The translations under genes and the position numbers were made by a program. The notes beneath the pieces are model-generated. The model saw only the letters and a program-made list of their open reading frames with translations. It ran no database searches and was not told where the DNA came from. A stretch of DNA of 64,000 nucleotides from JANQJA01 sp040880285 (GTDB taxonomy: Bacteria > Pseudomonadota > Gammaproteobacteria > Pseudomonadales > Azotimanducaceae): NCBI GenBank assembly GCA_040880285.1, contig JBBDIT010000014.1:62001-126000 (forward strand), read 5' to 3'. Shown in pieces: positions 16,887 to 24,337 of the stretch (the stretch's first letter is position 1; every line of letters starts with the position of its first letter).

Positions 16887-17960
16887 TCATTTGGTCCATT
16901 TGTCGACGGTCAATATCATCGACTTATTGCGTTCTAACTGCTGCCGCTTCTCCTGGAACAGCTTGATCAAATCGAGCGTCAGAAAAACGGCCGTCTCATC
17001 ACCGCGCCTGGTCACACCAAAGGAATATTGGTTATCCAGCGTAAACTGGAGGCCGGTCGCGACCGAATCCTGATTCGCCGCGTCCACGTAAACCGAGACG
17101 ATCGAAACGCCAAACGGCAGCTTACTGTTCCACCAGTTGATACCTGCCCACTCTATCGCCAGGGCAACGTTATCTTTATCACCCTTCGGCGCACCGCCAG
17201 CATGTTCGTAAACCACCTGCGGCCTTAGCAGAAAATACTGGGTTGCAGCGGGCGCAATTAGTTTGGTCTGGGAATAGTAGTCACGATGCATCCAGGTTGT
17301 GACCAGTACGTCTAGCAGGGTCTGGCCACGGGCCTCGGTGAGAAACTTGTCCCATTGGGCGCTCAGCACGGCCAGTTGTTCTTCATTCTTGCTGTAGCGG
17401 TACTCGTTGTAAGCGTCCCGGTATGCATTGAACCCGCTGGCAACATCCTTGAATGCCGCCTCACACCCTGAATAGGTTTTCTTGCTACCAGCAACTTGCG
17501 CGCACGCGGCATCCAGGTTCTGGCCAATGGTGCTACGCACGTCATTGCGATCGAAGTAGAGTTCGGTATCGAGTATACCGCGTGCATTCAGACGCTCGAG
17601 GGCATCAACGTTGAAATCACCCTTCAACCCGGCAACGCTGAGCTCAAAATAATCGAACTGCTGATCCACCGCTTTGAACTTGTTCGTATCAAAAGACTGG
17701 TGCAGGATCTTTCGCGCGGAGGATGAAAAATCGAGCATCGTCGCCCTGAACCGCTGCTCGTGATCTGAATCGATCGTTAACATCGACTGGCAGAGCCTGG
17801 CGTTGGTGGCGACTGCAAGGTCTCGAAGTTCCGTAAATCCAGACTCAAACTCACCCTTGCCGATCTCGCCACATGACACTTCAGCGGCCGATGCCTGCAA
17901 CGCCAGCACGCTGAAACCAACAAGAACCAAAGATCGTATTCCATGAATACTCATCATCAA
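16887..17960 (-). CDS. Secreted protein of unknown function in the protease operon
   Basis: A 357-residue exported protein with a clear signal peptide (SLVLVGFSVLALQASA, cleavage before AEVSCGE). The mature part is mixed helical, with several cysteines (for example CGEIG, ACAQV and SGCEAAF) that could form periplasmic disulfides. The C-terminal ~100 residues look beta-rich (FGVSIVSVYVD, TGLQFTLDNQYSFGVTRRG). I do not recognise the family. Its start overlaps the hydrolase stop by 4 bases and it is 4 bases from the lipoprotein, so expression is tightly coupled. A role as target, partner or sensor for the protease is possible but unproven. Confidence 0.7.
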   Translation of the reverse strand: MMMSIHGIRSLVLVGFSVLALQASAAEVSCGEIGKGEFESGFTELRDLAVATNARLCQSMLTIDSDHEQRFRATMLDFSSSARKILHQSFDTNKFKAVDQQFDYFELSVAGLKGDFNVDALERLNARGILDTELYFDRNDVRSTIGQNLDAACAQVAGSKKTYSGCEAAFKDVASGFNAYRDAYNEYRYSKNEEQLAVLSAQWDKFLTEARGQTLLDVLVTTWMHRDYYSQTKLIAPAATQYFLLRPQVVYEHAGGAPKGDKDNVALAIEWAGINWWNSKLPFGVSIVSVYVDAANQDSVATGLQFTLDNQYSFGVTRRGDETAVFLTLDLIKLFQEKRQQLERNKSMILTVDKWTK

Positions 17961-18976
17961 TCCTCCTTGAGTGCTTTGACCTTATCCTCGAAGGCATCAA
18001 TCGCGACCATGAGATCTGCAATCGACTCAACATCGCCCTTGCGCAGCTTTTTGGTCGCGGCATCAATCTTGTCGTACATGCCATTGAGCGAGGTTTTGCG
18101 ATGCACCTTCTTACAATCCGTAAGGTTCTTCGACAGCTTGGGCTCTTGCAGATCGGTCAGCTCGAGCAGCAGGTACTGGGCCACTTCCGGGTCAGCAACA
18201 TATTCCTGGAACGAGTGCGTGTTTTTAACGCGAACCACATTATTAACAAAATTCCGGCCGTGCTCGATATCAGGTTTATAGGTTTTGTACCAGGTGAACG
18301 GATCGAGCTCATGGCGAATGTTGTACATCGTGTGTGTACAGCCGTTCGGCCCTGAACGCACGATCGTTTCATCCGGCGTCACGCCATTCAAGATATCGAC
18401 CATGCGGCTGACATTCGCGAATGTCCAGAGACAATAGATGCTGTCAACACCAGGCTTCAAATCGGGGATGTTATCGCCGGGCGTTGCCTCTGCGCGGTAC
18501 AGCTTCTCCAGCGTGTCGTGCACGACGGCCGTACCCAGGGAATGCGCAATGATATGCACCTGTGCGCCTTTTGCGCGCTTCAGCAGGCCATTGATCTTGT
18601 TGGCGAGTTCCACACGGATCTTTTCACCGTAGTAGGCGCCGCCGTATAGCAACACGTCCAGCCAATGGGTATAGATGAATTCATCCTCATCCAGGTTCGC
18701 CTCAAACTTGAGGAGTCGCTCCAGCAACTGGTTGTCTGGCAAGACCTCGAACTGATCGAGGATGCCTTTCGCTTCTTTCGCCAGCTTTTTGCGAATATTG
18801 TCCAGCGTTTCACTGTAGTTGAATTCGACAAGCTCCATATGCTCGTCAATATCAAACTCTTTGATGTTAAAACCCTTGGCAGCTTCGCTGAGCCCGGCCT
18901 TGAATTCCCGGGTCATGTTGTCTAGCGGGTGGGTTCCCATGCCATGCACGAGAAGGACGATAGGTAGGCCGGCCAT
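17957..18976 (-). CDS. Alpha/beta hydrolase, lipase-like, first gene of protease operon
   Basis: A 339-residue cytoplasmic alpha/beta hydrolase. VLLVHGMGTHPLDN gives the oxyanion-hole HGxG, and VHIIAHSLGTAVVHDTL contains the nucleophile elbow with S146. There is no signal peptide, unlike the other three genes of the operon. AAGGAG lies 6 bases before the ATG, so the start is secure. The C-terminal region is charged and helical. The operon is transcribed from about 19.0 kb towards 14.75 kb. A lipase or esterase role is likely from the fold; the substrate is unknown. Confidence 0.8.
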   Translation of the reverse strand: MAGLPIVLLVHGMGTHPLDNMTREFKAGLSEAAKGFNIKEFDIDEHMELVEFNYSETLDNIRKKLAKEAKGILDQFEVLPDNQLLERLLKFEANLDEDEFIYTHWLDVLLYGGAYYGEKIRVELANKINGLLKRAKGAQVHIIAHSLGTAVVHDTLEKLYRAEATPGDNIPDLKPGVDSIYCLWTFANVSRMVDILNGVTPDETIVRSGPNGCTHTMYNIRHELDPFTWYKTYKPDIEHGRNFVNNVVRVKNTHSFQEYVADPEVAQYLLLELTDLQEPKLSKNLTDCKKVHRKTSLNGMYDKIDAATKKLRKGDVESIADLMVAIDAFEDKVKALKED

Positions 18977-19161
18977 AAGAAGCTCCTTTTCTTATTTGAT
19001 CTACGCGCTCATTTGTACACCGAAGGTACAGAAAACGCGAGTGATGCCAAAGTAGTGTCAGAAACTAACTCTTCCTCTCACCTGGCTGCCAACCTACCGC
19101 AATAACTTTGGTTGTAGGAAAAGCTTGTCTCGCCCACTCTTTTCTTCACGCATGAACGCGA

Positions 19162-19623
19162 TCAAACAAACTCCTTTGCCAGCACCAGGGCGTCCTCGCG
19201 GCCAGCAAACGCAGGATAATAGTCCTTGCGCACACCGACCTCATTGAAACCGAGATCATGGTACAGGCTACAGGCGGCATGGTTGGATGGGCGCACTTCA
19301 AGAAACACGCACCCGGCGCCTCTGAGCCTCGCGCAACCCAACAGGTGTTCAACCAGGATGCGGCCAAAACCCTTGCCTTGATGTTCCGGGTGAATACAGA
19401 CGTTCAGCAAGTGGGATTCTCCCGCCGCCACGGACAAAATTCCGTGACCGATGTTGCCGCCCTCATAGACGAACAACCAGCATTCATGCCCGGCACCCAG
19501 GCAATCGGTAAAGATGCCCTCAGTCCAGGGATGCGAATAGGCCCTGCGTTCGTTCTTGAGGACATCAGGAAGGTCGGCAGGCCGCATCGTCAACAGCTCG
19601 TAGTCAATGCTCACGGCACTCAT
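19162..19623 (-). CDS. rimI: Ribosomal protein S18-alanine N-acetyltransferase
   Basis: A GNAT acetyltransferase of about 153 residues that acetylates the N-terminal alanine of ribosomal protein S18. The acetyl-CoA-binding segment is VCIHPEHQGKGFGRILVEHL, with Q-x-x-G-x-G, and LYHDLGFNEVGVRKDYY is the usual RimI C-terminal motif. The ATG at 19623 starts MSAVSIDYELL, 2 bases after the stop of the holD-like gene. The longer frame back to 19659 would overlap that gene and lacks support. The holD-rimI pairing is the normal gammaproteobacterial arrangement, which strengthens the call. Confidence 0.88.
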   Translation of the reverse strand: MSAVSIDYELLTMRPADLPDVLKNERRAYSHPWTEGIFTDCLGAGHECWLFVYEGGNIGHGILSVAAGESHLLNVCIHPEHQGKGFGRILVEHLLGCARLRGAGCVFLEVRPSNHAACSLYHDLGFNEVGVRKDYYPAFAGREDALVLAKEFV

Positions 19624-19625
19624 CG

Positions 19626-20306
19626 TCAATCGTCCAGAAATGAGCGCAGCGCCAGCCACAGGTCACGTTTGCGCAGCGGCTCCTCAAAATACAATTCGAT
19701 TTCTTCCACTTTGATGCAGGGCCTGGTATCCGCCACATAGTGCGAGGGCGCCTGCCCAAACAGCACCAGTTTGTCCGCGCACATTTCAATGCGCTTGCCA
19801 ACGATAAGTCTGGCATCTTCTTCAGACTGGGCAATATGACTGGCTTGCACCATAGGCCAACGTAGTGATGTCACCTGCGATTCCATCCGTGCCCCGCTGG
19901 AAAAGGCCAGCGCGATATCGTCTGCGAACCGTCGATACCGCTCCGGCAAAGCCGGTGCAGATAAAGGAGCAGAAAAGACCAGACTCAAGCCGTTGTTATA
20001 GGTCGCAAAACACAAATGGAATTCAGGTACCGGTGTCGCTACAGTCTTTGGAACGCCTGACTGAACTGATGCCACTGCGGCGGCTTTGACTGTAGGAGCG
20101 CCTGGTCGCTCAATGGATTGGGTAGGGTGCTGCGCTTTTGTTGTCAGTCCAGGCGAAAGTTCCGGTCTTGATTTCGGTGCGGGGTCGATCGAGAGATCCT
20201 GTTGTGCTTCACTGTGTAGCGAGGCAGATGAATCCGGGAAGTGCGGCCGAAGGCGCCAGACATCGACTCCCATCTCTCTAAGATATTGATTTTTCAGAGA
20301 TAACAT
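19626..20306 (-). CDS. HolD-like protein (DNA polymerase III psi subunit)
   Basis: A 226-residue protein whose start (YLREMGVDVWRLR) matches the short N-terminal segment of psi (LQQLGI-W-LR) that holds the clamp loader to SSB. The C-terminal ~100 residues have the psi-like end, with LVLFGQAPSHYV followed by PLRKRDLWLALRSFL. Residues 35-95 are a Pro/Ser/Ala/Thr-rich linker not found in E. coli HolD (137 residues). Immediate position before rimI supports the identity. Sequence divergence is high in this family, so the assignment rests mainly on position and the two short motifs. Confidence 0.6.
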   Translation of the reverse strand: MLSLKNQYLREMGVDVWRLRPHFPDSSASLHSEAQQDLSIDPAPKSRPELSPGLTTKAQHPTQSIERPGAPTVKAAAVASVQSGVPKTVATPVPEFHLCFATYNNGLSLVFSAPLSAPALPERYRRFADDIALAFSSGARMESQVTSLRWPMVQASHIAQSEEDARLIVGKRIEMCADKLVLFGQAPSHYVADTRPCIKVEEIELYFEEPLRKRDLWLALRSFLDD

Positions 20307-20368
20307 GACTTGCCAGCAAGGTTGGACAGCGCCAGTTTAGCAGATTTTGCAGCCACCCAACGGCGATT

Positions 20369-21658
20369 TTATTGGCCAGCTCGCCGTGGCGGTGAAGGTG
20401 GTGTCGCCGCCAGAAAACAGAAACTGCCGAGGAAAGCACCAATCGCAAGGACCGTGAAACCGATTTCATAATTACCGTGCAGGTCTGCCAGGTACCCCGC
20501 CAATACAGGCCCGGTCGACATGCCAATCATTACGATCAACGACGAAAAGCCCATAATCGTGCCGAATGAAGACGGGCCAAAGTAATCTGCCCGCAGGGCA
20601 ACCATAAGTGGTCCACGCGTGCCCCAGGCAATGCCGTGGAGCATCGCAAATGCAATCACCATCCAGAGGTTAACGGCGTAGGCAACCAGCAGCAGCGCCC
20701 CTGTGTGCGCGACCATGCAACAAATACAAATCATTTGTTTATTCAGCCGGTCTCCCAGGTAACCACCGCTTAGCTGGCCCACTACCTGGAAAGCCGTCAT
20801 CAGTGCAACCGCCAATCCGGCCTGCGGTAGCGAGTAGCCAAGACCCTCGGTCATGTGTGGTACCAGGTGCACCATCACTGCCGAGACCACCAATAATGCG
20901 CAGGCATGCCCAATCGAGATTAGCCAGAATGCCGAAGTTCTCATCGCTTCCCTGGCAGTGAAGTCCCGGTCACTCGAAAAAGCAGGTTGTTCGTTACCAT
21001 CTTTGTCCAGCTCAACTTCTGTTCCGTCCGGGCGCTCCCCGATCTCAGCTGGCCGATGCCGGACCATCTGGACCAGGGGCAAGCCGACTACCAATACAAA
21101 TATCCCCGACAGAAACGCTGTGGTGCGCCACCCAAATGCGGTCAGACACAAGATGATCAGCGGGACGCAAAGGCCCCCCAGTGAATAGCCCATTTGTGAA
21201 ATTGCGATCGCCTTGGCCCGGTGTCGGCTGAACCAATTAACGAGTGATACCATGACAGTCGCGAATCCACCAAGGCTGGATCCCACCGCTATCAGGGCGA
21301 AGGTAAGATAAAATCCCAGCAACGAGTCAATCCGACTGAACAGGATGAATCCAGCTCCGAAAATCAAAATACCGATACGCAAGATAGCTCTCGGTCCGTA
21401 TCGGTCCACCAACCATCCTTGCAGCGGCCCCAAAATACCACTTTCGATTCGCGTCAGCGCAAATGCCCCGGCAACCAGCGCTTTGCTCCAGCCAAACTCC
21501 GCCTGCAGCAACACCACATAAGCGCCATACGACTGCATCCATAACAACCCCGAGAGTAACTGGATCCCACCTGCGGCACCGACAATGTACCAGCCATAGA
21601 AGATGTGTCCTCTTGGCCGCAAGGTCTGGTTGAGTCTGGCAACCGAAGATTTGATCAC
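20369..21658 (-). CDS. MFS transporter (monocarboxylate/oxalate-formate type)
   Basis: A 429-residue twelve-helix major facilitator. It opens with FYGWYIVGAAGGIQLLSGLL, as in OxlT/MCT-like carriers. RYGPRAIL-like sequence (DRYGPRAILRIG) after helix 2 is the conserved A-loop motif. The central cytoplasmic loop near residues 195-225 is charged. Its ATG overlaps the hydrolase stop by 4 bases (ATGA), so it is translationally coupled. It probably moves a small organic acid or ester product linked to that hydrolase. The substrate cannot be read from sequence. Confidence 0.88.
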   Translation of the reverse strand: MIKSSVARLNQTLRPRGHIFYGWYIVGAAGGIQLLSGLLWMQSYGAYVVLLQAEFGWSKALVAGAFALTRIESGILGPLQGWLVDRYGPRAILRIGILIFGAGFILFSRIDSLLGFYLTFALIAVGSSLGGFATVMVSLVNWFSRHRAKAIAISQMGYSLGGLCVPLIILCLTAFGWRTTAFLSGIFVLVVGLPLVQMVRHRPAEIGERPDGTEVELDKDGNEQPAFSSDRDFTAREAMRTSAFWLISIGHACALLVVSAVMVHLVPHMTEGLGYSLPQAGLAVALMTAFQVVGQLSGGYLGDRLNKQMICICCMVAHTGALLLVAYAVNLWMVIAFAMLHGIAWGTRGPLMVALRADYFGPSSFGTIMGFSSLIVMIGMSTGPVLAGYLADLHGNYEIGFTVLAIGAFLGSFCFLAATPPSPPRRAGQ

Positions 21659-22377
21659 GGGCTCATAGCTGAAATGGCTTGACGCAGGGCCTGTTGTAAC
21701 TCATCGCGATGGGTCAACCAGATCCAATGAGCCGCACCTTCAATTTCCACATAACGCGCTTGCATCAATGCGGCCAGTTGTTTGATGGGCCAGTTTGGGC
21801 GGATGTCCTGGCTCGCAGCAATATAAGTGGCAGGTACTGCAAGCGTCGCGATGTCGATCAGCAAATCCCGCCGTTTTAGGTATTCCTTATACGTCTGGTT
21901 ACCAATTTCATTGACTCGTGGGTCCGCCGTAAATTCAATCGGATTGACTTCGCCCCGCCCGGTCTTGTTGCGCTTATAATCGGCATGCCAATCACGGTCG
22001 TTGACGATACGACCTCCGGCGATACCGATCAGCCCCGCCACCCGCCGTGGATTAAACATGGTGTAGGCGAGCGCAATATCACAACCGAATGAGTGACCAA
22101 CCAGGATGATTCGTTCAAAGCCGTGACTTTCACGCACAAATTCGATGTCACTAACCATCGTGGCAAAATCATAATTGCTGTCATAATCGGATCGACCACA
22201 ACCACGCGGTTCGAACCGGACTACCTGGCAGGTATCATCAATTAACCCGGCGACCTCGCCGAGGTAGTCGTCGCACCCGGGCCCGCCGTTGATCATGATG
22301 ACCGGTGATCCGTCGCCTGTACTGGTCGTCCAGATCTTGCAGCCATGATTGTCGAGTATTCGCTCCAAACCAGTCAC
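21655..22377 (-). CDS. Alpha/beta hydrolase, proline-iminopeptidase-like
   Basis: A 240-residue hydrolase. INGGPGCDD is the oxyanion loop of the proline iminopeptidase-like group, VGHSFGCDIAL carries the nucleophilic Ser, and EGAAHWIW holds the His. The frame extends to 22431, but GTG at 22377 is preferred because it overlaps the upstream stop (GTGA), the same coupling seen at the MFS junction. The three genes CBU_0592-like, hydrolase and MFS form one operon. Possible roles include peptide or ester hydrolysis followed by transport. Confidence 0.82.
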   Translation of the reverse strand: MTGLERILDNHGCKIWTTSTGDGSPVIMINGGPGCDDYLGEVAGLIDDTCQVVRFEPRGCGRSDYDSNYDFATMVSDIEFVRESHGFERIILVGHSFGCDIALAYTMFNPRRVAGLIGIAGGRIVNDRDWHADYKRNKTGRGEVNPIEFTADPRVNEIGNQTYKEYLKRRDLLIDIATLAVPATYIAASQDIRPNWPIKQLAALMQARYVEIEGAAHWIWLTHRDELQQALRQAISAMSP

Positions 22378-22622
22378 GAGGCCAATGTACGTCTTACCAG
22401 GCCATACACGCTGATTACGAGCCAAAAGCACTCGATTATAAAAGACGACAGATTAAAGTCGAAGTACAGTGAAACAAGAATCAGCAGTGCACCCATGCCG
22501 TTGATTACCGAATAGCTGGCGTCATCGGGTCTCATCTTCCCAGCCTGAAGCGCAAGGTAGGTACCGAGGATGCAAGCCACGCCGATATTGCCGACAAAGT
22601 CATGCCAGGCATAATCAATCAT
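22374..22622 (-). CDS. Small membrane protein, CBU_0592-like
   Basis: An 82-residue inner-membrane protein with three hydrophobic segments. The N-terminus (VGNIGVACILGTYLALQAG) and SYSVINGMGALLILVSLYFDFNLSSF match the CBU_0592-like family of unknown function. It ends in VRRTLAS. It is the first gene of the hydrolase-MFS operon and overlaps the next frame. Confidence 0.75.
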   Translation of the reverse strand: MIDYAWHDFVGNIGVACILGTYLALQAGKMRPDDASYSVINGMGALLILVSLYFDFNLSSFIIECFWLVISVYGLVRRTLAS

Positions 22623-22640
22623 AAATTCTCTCTCGTCTTG

Positions 22641-23315
22641 TCAGCTTGCGCTGTCGGCGGCAAGCGCGTCTATTTGTCGATTGTGATATCCCGACAATGA
22701 TACCAGTGCCAGTAGGGCGCCAAACAATGCCCAGGCCATATCAGACTGTGTATCCCAGAAATAGCCTTGCGTTCCCAGAAACGACTCGGCCGCCTCTTCA
22801 GACAAGAGTGCGATCCACCACTCAATCAGTTCATAGAACGCACTCAACGCAAGGCAAATACAGACAACCAGAAACTGCGTCCATTTGGCACCGTTGACCA
22901 CGTTAAGACGGATCAAGAGCTCCCGTGCGATCAGTGCTGGAATAAATCCCTGGGCCAGGTGCCCGAGCTTGTCATAGTCATTCCTGCTCTGTTCAAGCAG
23001 CTGTGCCAGCTTGTCAAATAGCGGCACTTCCGCATAAGTGTAATGACCGCCAATCATCAGGATGACGCTATGGACCAGGATCAGCCAGTAAACCAGTGGA
23101 GTCAGCGGAAATCGCTGGAAAGTTAGCGCAAGGATTACGAGCCCGATGAGTGCCGGACTCACTTCGAGTATCCAGGTCAGGTAGTCCTTGGGTTCTATCG
23201 CTGACCAGATTAGTACCGCCAGGAACATCGTTAGCCAGGCCAGCGTCTGGCTCCTGCTTACTGATCGATTTTCCAATCTGCTTCCCCCGGGAGGACCAGA
23301 AAGCGATAGTAACAC
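22641..23315 (-). CDS. DUF2238 (YjdF-like) membrane protein
   Basis: A 224-residue integral membrane protein with about six transmembrane helices. GGHYTYAEVPLFD, NDYDKLGHLAQGFIPALIAREL, SAFYELIEWW and SFLGTQGYFWDTQSDM are the conserved blocks of the YjdF/DUF2238 family. The His, Asp and Glu in these blocks are invariant in the family and could bind metal. Function is unknown. It is 18 bases upstream of the CBU_0592-like gene on the same strand and may be cotranscribed. The true start may lie a few codons downstream of 23315, since the first ~15 residues are atypical. Confidence 0.82.
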   Translation of the reverse strand: MLLSLSGPPGGSRLENRSVSRSQTLAWLTMFLAVLIWSAIEPKDYLTWILEVSPALIGLVILALTFQRFPLTPLVYWLILVHSVILMIGGHYTYAEVPLFDKLAQLLEQSRNDYDKLGHLAQGFIPALIARELLIRLNVVNGAKWTQFLVVCICLALSAFYELIEWWIALLSEEAAESFLGTQGYFWDTQSDMAWALFGALLALVSLSGYHNRQIDALAADSAS

Positions 23316-23360
23316 TTTTACCAGGGACTATTGAGCTCAGCGCATGGGGTGGCGCGGGCG

Positions 23361-23552
23361 CTAGGCCACCTCTGCCTCGGTGGCGAGCAGGTGCAATTCC
23401 TTGTTGATCATCTGGCTTGCATAGTCGATACAGCGCCCACAACCCGTACCCAGACCGAGTTCCCTGGATACCGTATGCACGTCCGTGGCACCCTCTTCGA
23501 TGGCATCACGAATCTGACTGGAATTAATGGATTTGCAGATACAAACGATCAT
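23361..23552 (-). CDS. bfd: Bacterioferritin-associated ferredoxin (Bfd)
   Basis: A 63-residue [2Fe-2S] protein that delivers electrons to bacterioferritin so that stored ferric iron can be released. The cluster cysteines are C4 and C6 (VCICKSI) and C38 and C41 (GTGCGRC). It is divergent from bacterioferritin, and the two share a 162-bp control region. Confidence 0.88.
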   Translation of the reverse strand: MIVCICKSINSSQIRDAIEEGATDVHTVSRELGLGTGCGRCIDYASQMINKELHLLATEAEVA

Positions 23553-23594
23553 GTTGCCCAGACTAAATCATTCAATTATGAATGTAAATACGAA

Positions 23595-23607
23595 TGATTC
23601 GTAATCA
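23595..23607. promoter_or_regulatory. Palindrome in the bfd-bfr intergenic region
   Basis: TGATT CGT AATCA is a perfect inverted repeat with A/T-rich flanks, lying between divergent bfd and bfr. It loosely resembles half of a Fur-type site but is not a good match to the 7-1-7 Fur consensus. Confidence 0.3.
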
Positions 23608-23714
23608 TCACATTTGTTGTCAGAAAGGTTTGATCCGCCCATTGGCGGCGCTTACCATAGATCATTACCCCTGCCAGGCAGTCTCGATACCCTGAAAACT
23701 ACCCGAGGTCGTGT

Positions 23715-24182
23715 ATGAAGCCCCAAACTGCAAAAATAATCGAATACCTGAACAAGGTGCTGAAGAACGAGCTGACCGCGATCAATCAGTACTTCCTGCA
23801 CGCCAAGATCTATGCGGACTGGGGCCTCACCGGGCTGGCAGAGAAGGAAAAACAGGAATCCATCGAAGAGATGGAGCACGCCGACCAGTTGATGGAGCGC
23901 ATCCTGTTCCTCGAAGGGCTGCCCAACCTGCAGGACCTGGACAAGCTCCTGATCGGTGAATCCGTGCCGGAGATGCTCCAGTGCGACCTGGACCAGGAAA
24001 TGCTGGCGATCCCACTACTTCGGGAAGCGATCCGCTATGCAGAAGAAGCTGGTGATTTTGTGACCAGGCAACTATTTGACAGAATCCTCAAGGCAGAGGA
24101 AGACCACGTCGATTGGCTCGAAACGCAGCTTCAGTTGATCGATAAAGTGGGCTTGCAGAATTATATCCAGGCCCGAATGTAG
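23715..24182 (+). CDS. bfr: Bacterioferritin
   Basis: A 155-residue iron-storage ferritin that forms a 24-mer with haem between subunits. Ferroxidase ligands are visible: E19 in KNELTAINQYF, E52 and H55 in EEMEHAD, and the second Glu-x-x-His in KAEEDHVDW. M53 corresponds to the haem axial methionine. FLEGLPNLQDLDKL is almost the same as in E. coli Bfr. The match is full length, lacking only the last few residues. Divergent bfd next door supports the iron-release function. Confidence 0.93.
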   Translation: MKPQTAKIIEYLNKVLKNELTAINQYFLHAKIYADWGLTGLAEKEKQESIEEMEHADQLMERILFLEGLPNLQDLDKLLIGESVPEMLQCDLDQEMLAIPLLREAIRYAEEAGDFVTRQLFDRILKAEEDHVDWLETQLQLIDKVGLQNYIQARM

Positions 24183-24255
24183 GGCCCTCTCGTAGTCCTG
24201 ACGTCGCCTTAAAACCGCCGGTAGTGACTATCATGCATATTTATTTGCCAATACA

Positions 24256-24308
24256 TCAAATATTTTTTATCAATTCGCTATAATAACGCCTCGAAGCCGG
24301 TTGCCGGC
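24256..24308 (+). promoter_or_regulatory. Candidate promoter and hairpin before the TonB receptor
   Basis: TATAAT at 24279-24284 is a perfect -10 hexamer. The -35 region at the right distance (TCAAAT, 24256-24261) is weak. It is followed by GCCGG TTG CCGGC (24296-24308), a small hairpin in the leader about 30 bases before the start codon. Confidence 0.4.
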
Positions 24309-24337
24309 ACTCAAGCCATACCTGAAGAAGGGGTGTT

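Noticed and set aside
24296..24308. Leader hairpin before the TonB receptor as a riboswitch
   Set aside because: A single 5-bp stem of 13 bases is too small and has no conserved riboswitch core.
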